Assembly: GCA_030692515.1 (NCBI GenBank)
Contig: JAUXZS010000061.1
Location: 62,001 to 126,000 of the forward strand
Origin: Bacteroidota bacterium
GTDB taxonomy: Bacteria; Bacteroidota; Bacteroidia; B-17B0; Aurantibacillaceae
Direction of reading: 5' to 3'
Length of the DNA: 64,000 nt
How positions within the stretch are numbered: position 1 is the stretch's first letter; each line of letters starts with the position of its first letter. Both the position numbers and the translations under genes were made by a program. This document shows, piece after piece, positions 20,201 to 27,593 of this stretch. The notes under the pieces are model-generated. The model had not been told where the DNA came from. It searched no databases and saw nothing but the letters and a program-made list of their open reading frames with translations.

Positions 20201-21818
20201 CGGTTGCAGTTTGTATAATTAAATATGGGGTGTATGTGCCAGGAGATGAGTATGTGAAAGTTGGATTTACCATTGGTGGTGGAATATTTCCTGTTATTAA
20301 TACTGGGGGGCTTCCGCCATTATTCCATGTATAACTTGTAATAGGATAAATTGAAGTATTTGTAAAACTTGAATCCCTAAATTTTACAACTAATGGTGCG
20401 CAGCCTTCTTTTTTATCTTTATTAAACCAAGCCGTTGGTCGCCGAATAGAATCATATACATGAGTTGTAAATGTGGAAATACAACCATTGGCAGATTTGG
20501 CTACAAGTGTTACTAAAGAAGAAAATGTATTGTAAATAGTATATGGATTTAAACTTCCCTGAACCAAAGTAAAAGTTGGATTTGTTAAGGTACTTGTAGA
20601 AACTGTGTTGCCATTATAATTGGTGGCTGTCCAAGTATAAGAAACTGCGTTTGATGAAGATTGATTAATATAAGCCGCTGTAAAAGTTGGACTACAAGTA
20701 TATGAAGGAGGTGTATGAGTAAAGTTTGCAACTACCTGTTCAACAAAAATTGTTTTTGTTTGAACTGCCGTACAAGGAAAAGAACCTGCAGAAATATTAA
20801 TTGTATATGTTCCCGGACTAGTATAACCGGGATAAATACTAGATGTTGTTGGGCCAGGACCAGTTGTTAACGCTGTTGGCGAAGAAACTCCAAAATTCCA
20901 AATTGTAAATGGTTGATTAGTTTGAAATCCAACAACAAAAGGTGTGTTTAAACAAACCGTGGCAGGAATTGTGGTAGATAAAGTAGGTTGCGACACAGAG
21001 ACAGGCGTTATGGCCGAAGCGCTGCAATTATTATTATCGGTTACAGTTAATGTTACATTATATACACCTGGTGTATTATAAGTTACAATTCCTGGTGTTT
21101 GTTGAGCAGAAGTTTGTGAGTTTCCGAAATTCCAAGAATACGAAGCTAAAGGCCCGGCAATTGGAGAACCAGATACACAGTTACTTCCACTAAAGGCTGG
21201 TGAAAAAGGTGCCGTACAAGAAGAAAGCGCTAGAGGATTGGAACTAATAACAACAGTTGGTGGCGTTGATACATTTATTGGACCTTGTTGAGTTGATAAA
21301 GCACTAGTACATCCATTAACATCTGTAACAAGTAAAGTTACAAAAAAGCCTCCTTGCAATACGTACGTCCAAATAGGATTTGGACCAGAACCTTGACCAC
21401 CATCACCAAAGTTCCAAGTGTAACTGGCAATTGCAGCTGGGCCAGTGCTTGTACTTGTAAAAGGAACATTCAAGGGCTTACATCTTATTGAAGGAACAGT
21501 ATAGGTGAAGTTTGCAGTTGGCTTTCCATAAACAACTACTAATGCAGTATAAGATACTGGTGAGGCACCAACTGTTGCATTATAGGTTACAATAAAATTT
21601 CCTGGTGATGTATAATTATGAGTTGGAGAAGCAAGATTAGATGTAACAGCATCGCCAAAATTCCAAGTAATGGCAGTAGCACCTGCTGGGCCAGTAAACA
21701 TTACTCCGTTTAAAGGTACGCAACCAACAGTAGGCGAAACAGTAATTTGAGAAAATGAATTATAAAATGCACAAACCGAAAAAAGAAAAATAAATAGTTT
21801 TATCTTTTGTTTGTACAT
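17262..21818 (-). CDS. PKD-repeat surface protein with T9SS type B (gliding motility) sorting domain
   Basis: 1518 residues. A signal peptide ends at about residue 24, followed by about 15 PKD domains with the recurrent YTWNFGDGG-like motif. The C-terminus is the CHU_C/type B sorting domain (FTPNGDGTNDVIYVDG, FRIFNRWGQLLFES, KTGTFKLIR). It is expected to cross the outer membrane by T9SS and stay on the surface as adhesin or motility protein. It heads an operon with the PorP/SprF-like and OmpA-family genes. It is not the same protein as the giant gene at the left edge. Confidence 0.92.
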   Translation of the reverse strand: MYKQKIKLFIFLFSVCAFYNSFSQITVSPTVGCVPLNGVMFTGPAGATAITWNFGDAVTSNLASPTHNYTSPGNFIVTYNATVGASPVSYTALVVVYGKPTANFTYTVPSIRCKPLNVPFTSTSTGPAAIASYTWNFGDGGQGSGPNPIWTYVLQGGFFVTLLVTDVNGCTSALSTQQGPINVSTPPTVVISSNPLALSSCTAPFSPAFSGSNCVSGSPIAGPLASYSWNFGNSQTSAQQTPGIVTYNTPGVYNVTLTVTDNNNCSASAITPVSVSQPTLSTTIPATVCLNTPFVVGFQTNQPFTIWNFGVSSPTALTTGPGPTTSSIYPGYTSPGTYTINISAGSFPCTAVQTKTIFVEQVVANFTHTPPSYTCSPTFTAAYINQSSSNAVSYTWTATNYNGNTVSTSTLTNPTFTLVQGSLNPYTIYNTFSSLVTLVAKSANGCISTFTTHVYDSIRRPTAWFNKDKKEGCAPLVVKFRDSSFTNTSIYPITSYTWNNGGSPPVLITGNIPPPMVNPTFTYSSPGTYTPYLIIQTATGCIDTSFVDTVTVVNPPIFNFAVTPSVVCWNQPVTVSITPTSTNPVQHWHVNSDNGFFSHCINNPNPSWNFTHVGIHTFTVEGYSHSCKGIATTTQSVVVKGPIAQSRYETNCTEGTRKTVKFFSHLQDVANATLNFGDNSSVAIIGVPAGVATHSASHTYSASGNYTAILTATNGATGCSPYTYTMLVTVRDIQANFTLPSVGCANIPQTFNGSASVDVNIGCRRGYTWYFDNFPPRDTTSAIINYTFATTGTHTVMLMVKDDNSCIDTTKHTFRISNANPTFTFNANPICLSTGTVQMLNTTSQSPDAVNNFYWDFGDASSLTTTTLTSPIHTYFSATSPSQNYSVLLVGTNSQGCIDSIRHTITVVNPVATLLPSQFLLCIPSSTANLATNTVTFTAPSAYTSYTFNYGDGSPAYTTTSNVSPPHTYTAAGSYTAVLTVNLGGCKNTGSVVISAQNYPTPNFTLNTGNVICRDSQVEFTNTSTVSSAYTLNWNLSTGGPILPLESVVWTYSASGIAIITLTVSTTPNQCAAVISKTLSILGAVANLNLDKQIVCLGNSIKFSIKNDSSKVYMWSFDYGDGSTGTFTANASPTQTVNHIYNYFPPPNGNTFVSFSYYPSSDLLKCPRTFTIPIQIIKIVADFDRNSEISKIDSVHCVNVIDQFSNQSPGSSGFNFNWGFGNGNTSTAQNPSYTYPNAGVYQVTLTITDPVNNCMGFAIKNMTINPLPSVVAFAKDTCQNAPFILNSTPTSGTAPFTYTWTPPSGIVNPNNASSIATASNSTNYTLTISDANNCKNTTTKNVNIQLPPPSFVWDTTVVIGSIVPLNNNSGSNFTYTWSPITNLSCTYCPNPISTTTANITYSVTIADNMGCFQIVNTHTVIVELKGSVDVPTAFTPNGDGTNDVIYVDGWGIKKLNYFRIFNRWGQLLFESNDIKMGWDGMFNGVPQNLETYVYQVSAELYVGDGKPFLKTGTFKLIR

Positions 21819-21837
21819 ATTGATTTAAATTATAAAT

Positions 21838-22767
21838 TTGATAATCAAATATAATAAATTAACTTACTATTCCTTGAGAAAATTTCTATTTATATATTTT
21901 ATTTTTAGCGTTTTGTTTTTCGATGCCCAAATAAAAAATGGAGGCATTGGCGGTGGTGGAAATGTTCAAAACATGGTTACCACATTAAAGCATGACACTT
22001 GCCTTAATAAAAAATTCTCAATTGTATTTTATGTTGTTCTAGATAGTAATTATTCACCTGGCGTAGCAACTCAACCAACCCTAAATTTAGTGGTGGCTAA
22101 TTTGAATGCAGCCTTTAAACGTATTTGCGTGGAGTTTTTAAATTGTAGCACTGTTTATATCCCTCATTATCCTTATAATAATTGGACTAAAAATATTGTT
22201 GATCCTATTGTAACATCTAATTGGTATACCGATAAAACAATTAATTTTTACATTCCTACACAAGTTACCGGGGCTATTAATGACCCTAACGGATACGCTT
22301 ATCCACCACCAGCAACTGCTACTAGTACGCCTAAAGATGTAATTGTTTGCGATAAAGCAGCGTTATTGTCTACAAACAATGCTAATTTTCAAAGTAGTAC
22401 TCCAATTCATGAAATGGGTCATTTTTTTGGTTTGCCACACACATTTGATGAAATCGGATTACCAATAATTCCTGCGCCACCAGCGGGTGCAATAAGCTAT
22501 GAGTTTTTTAATCGAACAAATTGTTATTCTCAAGGTGATGGGTTTTGTGATACCGAAGCAGATCCTTATCCATTAGGGTATAGTCCAAACACCAATCCTG
22601 TTCCTGTTTGCCATTATCTTACGGGAGTTCAAGATGGAAATGTGGAATATTATGTGCCGCCAGTAGATAATTTAATGTCGCTTTACCCTTGCCGTTGTCA
22701 TTTTTCGCAAGAACAATATAATTATATGGCGCGCATAATCTTAACCAAACGTTTGTATTTACATTAG
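21838..22767 (+). CDS. M43-like secreted zinc metalloprotease
   Basis: 309 residues. The extended metzincin motif HEMGHFFGLPH (HExxHxxGxxH) is near residue 197, preceded by a glycine-rich stretch GGIGGGGN after a signal-like segment. Pappalysin-type M43 proteases cleave secreted or surface proteins. The only start candidates are non-ATG: TTG at 21838 keeps the signal sequence, and no ATG precedes it. It diverges from the PKD operon with just 19 bp between start codons. No sorting domain is visible at the C-terminus. Confidence 0.8.
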   Translation: MIIKYNKLTYYSLRKFLFIYFIFSVLFFDAQIKNGGIGGGGNVQNMVTTLKHDTCLNKKFSIVFYVVLDSNYSPGVATQPTLNLVVANLNAAFKRICVEFLNCSTVYIPHYPYNNWTKNIVDPIVTSNWYTDKTINFYIPTQVTGAINDPNGYAYPPPATATSTPKDVIVCDKAALLSTNNANFQSSTPIHEMGHFFGLPHTFDEIGLPIIPAPPAGAISYEFFNRTNCYSQGDGFCDTEADPYPLGYSPNTNPVPVCHYLTGVQDGNVEYYVPPVDNLMSLYPCRCHFSQEQYNYMARIILTKRLYLH

Positions 22768-22846
22768 TTTTTTTTATTTTATGGATAAGTTGTTAATTGA
22801 CTTACCAAAAGAATATTTAAATTTATAGTCTAAATTAATTCTGTAA

Positions 22847-23494
22847 ATGTCTCATTTAGTTGCGCCCTCCGTTTTATCAGCCAATTTCGCAAATCTTGAA
22901 GCTGATCTTGAAATGATAAATAATAGTGAGGCTGATTGGTTTCACGTAGATGTAATGGATGGTGTATTTGTTCCAAATATTTCGTTTGGTTTTCCTGTAA
23001 TAAAAGCAATAAAAAAAATCGCAAAAAAACCTCTAGATGTTCATTTAATGATTGTGAATCCAGATCAATACGCGCAAACATTTAAAGATTTTGGTGCAGA
23101 CATATTAACTGTACATTATGAAGCTTGCCATCATTTACACCGAAGCATTCAAAACATAAAAAACCTAGGAATGAAAGCGGGCGTTGCAATAAACCCTCAC
23201 ACTTCAATTAATTTATTAGAAGATACTATAGCAGATATTGATTTAGTTTGTTTAATGAGTGTTAACCCAGGTTTTGGCGGACAAAAATTTATTGAGAATA
23301 GCTTCGAGAAAATAAAAAAATTAAAAGCACTTATAACGCAAAAAAATTCTAAAGCATTAATTGAAATTGATGGTGGCGTAGATTTAACTAATTATCAAAA
23401 ATTGATTGATTGTGGCGCGGATGTATTAGTTGCAGGAAATACTGTATTTTCATCAAAAAACCCTTCAGAAACAATAAAATTGCTAAAAAAATAG
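22847..23494 (+). CDS. rpe: ribulose-phosphate 3-epimerase
   Basis: 215 residues, full length for the TIM-barrel enzyme. The motifs LSANFANLEADLEMI, FHVDVMDGVFVPNISFG, DVHLMI and MSVNPGFGGQKFI carry the metal-binding His and Asp residues. It interconverts ribulose 5-phosphate and xylulose 5-phosphate in the pentose phosphate pathway. It is the last chromosomal gene before the tRNA fragment and the integrated element. Confidence 0.95.
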   Translation: MSHLVAPSVLSANFANLEADLEMINNSEADWFHVDVMDGVFVPNISFGFPVIKAIKKIAKKPLDVHLMIVNPDQYAQTFKDFGADILTVHYEACHHLHRSIQNIKNLGMKAGVAINPHTSINLLEDTIADIDLVCLMSVNPGFGGQKFIENSFEKIKKLKALITQKNSKALIEIDGGVDLTNYQKLIDCGADVLVAGNTVFSSKNPSETIKLLKK

Positions 23495-23630
23495 CTTTTT
23501 TAACTCGAAAATTAAGATTTCAAGATTAATATTTAGATTTTTTCTATTTTCTTATTAATTTCCTACTACTTAATAATTATTTAAAAGAATTACAATAATA
23601 TATTGAAAATCAACACTTTAATATAATAAA

Positions 23631-23663
23631 AAAGGAAAATTAACAATTAAGTAATTTTCCTTT
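23631..23663 (-). terminator. strong hairpin downstream of tRNA-Met 3' end
   Basis: Perfect 12-bp stem aaaggaaaatta / taattttccttt with a 9-nt loop. On the minus strand it comes directly after the tRNA 3' end and is followed by a run of T. It would terminate tRNA-Met transcription, which fits a locus that once held an intact minus-strand tRNA. Confidence 0.75.
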
Positions 23664-23668
23664 ATTTG

Positions 23669-23715
23669 TAGCGGAATCGGGACTCGAACCCGAGACCTCA
23701 GGGTTATGAACCCCA
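23669..23715 (-). tRNA. 3' half of elongator tRNA-Met (CAT), partial; attachment-site remnant
   Basis: On the minus strand one reads the anticodon loop TTCATAA (23710-23704), the 3' anticodon stem, variable loop, T-arm tcgggttcgagtcccga, and the acceptor 3' strand ttccgct plus a discriminator A. The D-arm and the 5' acceptor strand (agcggaa expected) are absent; the sequence beyond 23715 is unrelated and AT-rich. The 5' anticodon stem no longer pairs fully. This is what integration by a tRNA-targeting tyrosine recombinase leaves at the end that keeps only the 3' half; the rebuilt tRNA should lie at the other end of the element. Confidence 0.85.
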
Positions 23716-23900
23716 CAATACTCCCCCTTTTAAAAGTTTCAAATCGCTCTAAACCGTTGATGTATCTCAGTTTAATTAGTATTATCAATGATTTTGAATA
23801 TTGGTTTAAACTGGTTAAAATCGGTTAAAAAAGACAAGTTGTGGAAACTATGTGGAAACCAGTTTCCGCAATAATCGTATATTTGTTTCCGAAACATTTT
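23669..23900. other. left attachment junction (att) and candidate integrase arm sites
   Basis: The core of the junction is the tRNA-Met 3' half. Between it and the recombinase gene lie clustered short repeats: ggttaaa-type direct repeats (about 23805-23830) and four copies of gtggaaac / gtttccgc in both orientations (about 23838-23897). Such clusters are where tyrosine integrases bind arm sites. The rest of the 479-bp gap between rpe and the recombinase is AT-rich without a gene. Confidence 0.65.
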
Positions 23901-23973
23901 TAAACTAATCATAATGGTTTCTGTTAAAGTAATACTGTGAACAAGAAAACAAAACTACTAAAATTCTACAATC

Positions 23974-25269
23974 ATGGCTTCATCTAAAATCGTATTATTT
24001 AAAGGCAAGAAATTATCTGACGGTTCGAGGTTTGTTGCTTTGCGTTTAACTTTTGACCGAAAACATAAATTTGTTTTTATCGAGAACGTTTTTGAAAACC
24101 AGTGGGATGCAGCAAATAAGTTAGTCAACCGCTCCCACACGCATTATAAAAGAATTAATAACACCATCAAAGCTAAGGATGCTCTTGCTGCTGATTTGAT
24201 CCTTCAGTACGAATCTGGAAAAAGTGACTTAACACCCGAAAAAATTATAAATACTTTAAAGGATGTAAAAAGTTCGGAGACATTCTTTGATTTTTTTAGC
24301 GATTATGTTGAAGAAAAATTTAAGAAAAACCAAGATCATGAAGCTGCTTCTTTAGATGGCAAAGGGAAAAACATTTGGTCATTTTTTTATGACAAAGATT
24401 TTAATGCTGAATTTCCAAATTTAGAAAGAGAAAATGAAAAATCACTCTTTAGAAAAATAGTAAATAAGGATATTAAATTTACCTCCATTACACCCTCTTT
24501 TCTTAGGAATCTTGCTATTTATTTAGAAATAGAGAGCGAACACTCGGAAAGAAGTGTTTTTAATCACATGAATGTAATTAGGACGGTTTATAACAGAGCA
24601 ATTGAAGCTAAGGCTATTACAAGGGAAAACTATCCCTTTAGTGGAAAAAATGGCTACAAAATGCGTATGCCTGAAAGTCAAAAAATCGCATTGGAAGAAA
24701 ATGAGGTTTTAGCATTAGAAAAAGCAAAACTTAAAGAAAAAACTGATACGTGGATTCATGCAAAAAACTCTTGGATTTTATCTTTGTGTTGGGGCGGAGC
24801 AAGGATTAGCGATGTTCTTCAAACAAAGTGGGAACAAATTAATCCTGAATCGTTAACCTATGTTATGGGCAAAAATAATAAACCGGTAGAAGTTCCCCTT
24901 GTTGATCGGGCTAAAAAAATATTGAAATATTATGAAACATACAAAGATGAAAATAAGGGATATATTTTTCCTGAAATGAGCAAAGCAAATTTAGATGATC
25001 CAAAGGATATTAATATAAAACTAAAAAATGCAATCCGAATTTATAATGTATGGTTGAAAGAACTTGCAGAAGAAGCCGGGATCAAAAAAAGTTTAAATAA
25101 CCATCTTGCCCGTCATACTTTTGGAAATCTCTCAGGAGATAAAATACCAATTCAAACATTGCAGTTGATTTATAGACATTCAGATATTCAGACTACCATT
25201 AACTATCAAAGGCATTGGATGAATAAGCAAAAAGTGGGAGAGGCAGTAAAAACAGTTATGAATTTTTAA
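23974..25269 (+). CDS. tyrosine recombinase/integrase of the element
   Basis: 431 residues. An N-terminal Arm-binding-like domain (about 1-85) and a SAM-like core-binding domain (about 90-225) precede the catalytic domain. The catalytic residues are visible: Arg in GGARISDVLQ, Lys in GKNNKPVEVPL, HxxR in NHLARHTFG, His in YRHSD and the nucleophile Tyr in TTINYQRHW. It belongs to the Bacteroidota phage/ICE integrase group. It stands next to a tRNA-Met 3' half and points into the element, so it most likely carried out the integration. Confidence 0.92.
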   Translation: MASSKIVLFKGKKLSDGSRFVALRLTFDRKHKFVFIENVFENQWDAANKLVNRSHTHYKRINNTIKAKDALAADLILQYESGKSDLTPEKIINTLKDVKSSETFFDFFSDYVEEKFKKNQDHEAASLDGKGKNIWSFFYDKDFNAEFPNLERENEKSLFRKIVNKDIKFTSITPSFLRNLAIYLEIESEHSERSVFNHMNVIRTVYNRAIEAKAITRENYPFSGKNGYKMRMPESQKIALEENEVLALEKAKLKEKTDTWIHAKNSWILSLCWGGARISDVLQTKWEQINPESLTYVMGKNNKPVEVPLVDRAKKILKYYETYKDENKGYIFPEMSKANLDDPKDINIKLKNAIRIYNVWLKELAEEAGIKKSLNNHLARHTFGNLSGDKIPIQTLQLIYRHSDIQTTINYQRHWMNKQKVGEAVKTVMNF

Positions 25270-25381
25270 GGTCAAATGATATGCTTAGAAGTATTGAAAG
25301 TTTCGTAATTTTACAACAATCAATTAAAAACCGAAATAATGTAAAATAGAATATATTAATTTATAGCGCATTGTCGCTTGC

Positions 25382-25505
25382 CTGAGTAAGAAAATCCGCG
25401 AAATTTTAAAACCTCAAAGGCAGATGACAAGGAATGCACACCTATATGGGTGCGTCCTTGCTCATTTGCTTTGAGGTTGGGTCCTCGCGGAACCTTCTTG
25501 CTTGG
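25382..25505. ncRNA. long imperfect hairpin, candidate structured RNA or DNA element
   Basis: Three nested stems form one elongated hairpin: cctgagtaagaa (25382-25392) with ttcttgcttgg (25495-25505), tccgcg (25395-25400) with cgcgga (25486-25491), and a stem of about 30 pairs, 25410-25442 with 25448-25478, broken by single bulges. The left inner arm starts aacctcaaagg and the right arm ends ctttgaggtt. It contains no ORF of note. It lies in a 345-bp gap between the recombinase and a small membrane protein gene. Function unknown: a structured RNA, a transfer origin or a recombination site are possible. Confidence 0.6.
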
Positions 25506-25548
25506 TGAATGTTGTCAGGGTAACGCACCCACCATATTTTATCATGGA

Positions 25549-25585
25549 TGGGGTATGTACCTGAAGGGGGGCATACCCCATTTTG
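25549..25585 (+). terminator. hairpin followed by T-rich tract
   Basis: Perfect 9-bp stem tggggtatg / catacccca (25549-25557 with 25572-25580), 14-nt loop, then ttttgttta. It could end a plus-strand transcript containing the long hairpin at 25382-25505, or transcription from the recombinase gene. Confidence 0.6.
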
Positions 25586-25614
25586 TTTATAAAACTAATT
25601 AAACACGTATAACC

Positions 25615-25938
25615 ATGATATCTTCAACAAGACAAATACTTCTGTTTTTTACCATGAATTTCCTTCTTATAGCTTTTTTTAATATTTTGTTGTTCAAAAA
25701 CATTGACTTTATTACCCATGTAAGATTTTGCAGCATTTTAACGATAAATATCTTTAAAATTGGTATGTTAGCATCAGTCTTTATACTTACGTGTTTTATA
25801 CTAAACTTGCTGTTTTTTTCATTGCTTTTTAAGAATGATTTTAAACGATCACTCTTAAGTACAGTCAGAATGAGTATAGGAATGTTTTTAGGTGGAATTA
25901 TATTTGCGGTGGCAATTAAGTTTATAAGTGAAATTTAA
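25615..25938 (+). CDS. small membrane protein of unknown function
   Basis: 107 residues, very hydrophobic and phenylalanine-rich. About three transmembrane helices are visible (roughly 8-28, 45-68 and 85-105). No family is recognised. It follows the hairpin/terminator region of the element and is followed after 11 bp by a TPR-like protein on the same strand, so the pair may be cotranscribed. Confidence 0.55.
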   Translation: MISSTRQILLFFTMNFLLIAFFNILLFKNIDFITHVRFCSILTINIFKIGMLASVFILTCFILNLLFFSLLFKNDFKRSLLSTVRMSIGMFLGGIIFAVAIKFISEI

Positions 25939-25949
25939 TAATACAGATT

Positions 25950-26375
25950 ATGAGAAGAATGATACTGAGACAACAAATGATCTGTGAATTTTTAGATTCA
26001 TGTAATGAAAAATTAAAGCAAGAACCTGATAATATTAATATTATCAGGATAAGAGGCATATTGTACAATTTGGCGGAGAAATATGATAAAGCAATAACCG
26101 ATTTTGAACGAATTATAGACACTATGCCATCGGATGCAAGCGCCTACTACCTGAAAAGCGATTGCCACTTTAATAAGGGTGAATTTGACCTTGCTAAACG
26201 TGATTATATGAGGGCATTGAAGCTGCAATTTGAAACCAAAATAACGGATAGTTCTATTGAAAATGCTGTTATTTTAGATCAACAGGATTTAAAGGATATT
26301 GAGAAAGTGCTTGAATATGAAAAGAACCAGGCTATTATTAATTACTTGCCAAGCATAATAGAAGAAGGTGATTAA
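25950..26375 (+). CDS. small TPR-repeat protein
   Basis: 141 residues. Two to three tetratricopeptide-like units are visible around residues 28-95 (IRGILYNLAEKYDKAITDFE, then AYYLKSDCHFNKGEFDLAKR). TPRs mediate protein-protein contacts; the partner is unknown. It has no signal peptide. It converges on the last gene of the metal-efflux operon, 17 bp away. Confidence 0.65.
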   Translation: MRRMILRQQMICEFLDSCNEKLKQEPDNINIIRIRGILYNLAEKYDKAITDFERIIDTMPSDASAYYLKSDCHFNKGEFDLAKRDYMRALKLQFETKITDSSIENAVILDQQDLKDIEKVLEYEKNQAIINYLPSIIEEGD

Positions 26376-26392
26376 TTAATTCTGATTTTAAC

Positions 26393-27592
26393 TTACATCT
26401 TTTTCATATCATGCCCTTCCATAGGATTCGTACCTTTCTTAAACATATATTCGCTGTTTAACAAATATGCTCCCGAAACAATTACAATGTCCCCTTTATT
26501 TAGCCCATGCAAAATTTCTGTATATCCATTGGCTTCAAGGCCGGTGTGAACCATCACACTTTTAAATTTGTTATGCCCTGTTTGTAGCCATACGGTAGAT
26601 CCTTTACCATCTTTGATTATCGCATCAGTTGGTAATGAAAGAGTGCTTTTCTGTTTAAGCAATAAACTCACGTATGCCTGCATTCCGGGCTTTATATCCA
26701 GATTAGCGTTTGGAATCTCTACCCTGATTATGTTGATCTTTGAAGACGGATTAAGTTCTGGATTTACAAAAGATAGTTGACCGGAAAATTCCTTTCCTGA
26801 AAAAGCAGGCAACATTACTTTTGCCTCCATTCCATTTTTAATTTCACTTATATAATCTGAATATACCTGGGCTTCCACCCATACAGTTGAGAAATCGGCT
26901 AAATGAAATACATCCCCTCCTTCCATTACATAATTCCCTTCTTTCGTATCAACGGAATAAACAACTCCATTGATCTTACTAAGAATTTTCACAGTATAAG
27001 GTTGTACCTTTTCATTTTCCATTTGCTTTATCTGTTCTTCCGTAAGTCCATATAATAGAAGTTTGTTTCTTGCACTTTGCAAAATTTTATCGTAATCTAT
27101 TTCAATGCTTTTTAATGATTTCTTTTTTTCAGTAGCGAGAAACATTTCCCGGATTATCATATTCAAGTCTTCGCTGTATATTTCATATAGCGGTTGGCCT
27201 TTTGATATAATATCCCCAGTAGTTTTAAAATATAATTTCTCTATTCTACCCATCACCCTTGAACTAATACTTGCAAGTGTATTTTGGTTGACATTAATAG
27301 TTCCGGTTAATAAAATATCTTCTCCGAGCAAATGTTCTTTGAGTGAATCGGTAGTGATATTTCCTAATTGAATTTGCTGGTCACTGAGTTGGAGTTCATT
27401 TTCATTTTTCATCTGCACTTTTTTTACTTCGGTCAGAGGCATTTTACAAATAGGACACTTACCGGGTTTTGATTCCACTACCTGCGGATCCATAGAACAG
27501 GTATAATACACATCGTTCGCTATTTTTTCTTCTTTTCTACCGCAGGAAATGAAGAAAAAAAGCAATAAAATATTTATAGTTCTTTTTAGCAT
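26393..27592 (-). CDS. CusB-like RND efflux adaptor with heavy-metal-binding domain (copy 2)
   Basis: 399 residues. A lipoprotein signal ends in FFFISCG. A heavy-metal-binding domain follows (YTCSMDPQVVESKPGKCPI, about residues 29-50), then HlyD-type barrel-sandwich and beta-barrel domains (MGRIEKLYFKTTGDIISKGQ). CusB-like adaptors join an inner-membrane RND pump to an outer-membrane channel and pass Cu(I)/Ag(I) to the pump. It is the last gene of the long minus-strand array, 1 bp after another adaptor gene. Confidence 0.88.
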   Translation of the reverse strand: MLKRTINILLLFFFISCGRKEEKIANDVYYTCSMDPQVVESKPGKCPICKMPLTEVKKVQMKNENELQLSDQQIQLGNITTDSLKEHLLGEDILLTGTINVNQNTLASISSRVMGRIEKLYFKTTGDIISKGQPLYEIYSEDLNMIIREMFLATEKKKSLKSIEIDYDKILQSARNKLLLYGLTEEQIKQMENEKVQPYTVKILSKINGVVYSVDTKEGNYVMEGGDVFHLADFSTVWVEAQVYSDYISEIKNGMEAKVMLPAFSGKEFSGQLSFVNPELNPSSKINIIRVEIPNANLDIKPGMQAYVSLLLKQKSTLSLPTDAIIKDGKGSTVWLQTGHNKFKSVMVHTGLEANGYTEILHGLNKGDIVIVSGAYLLNSEYMFKKGTNPMEGHDMKKM

Positions 27593-27593
27593 T

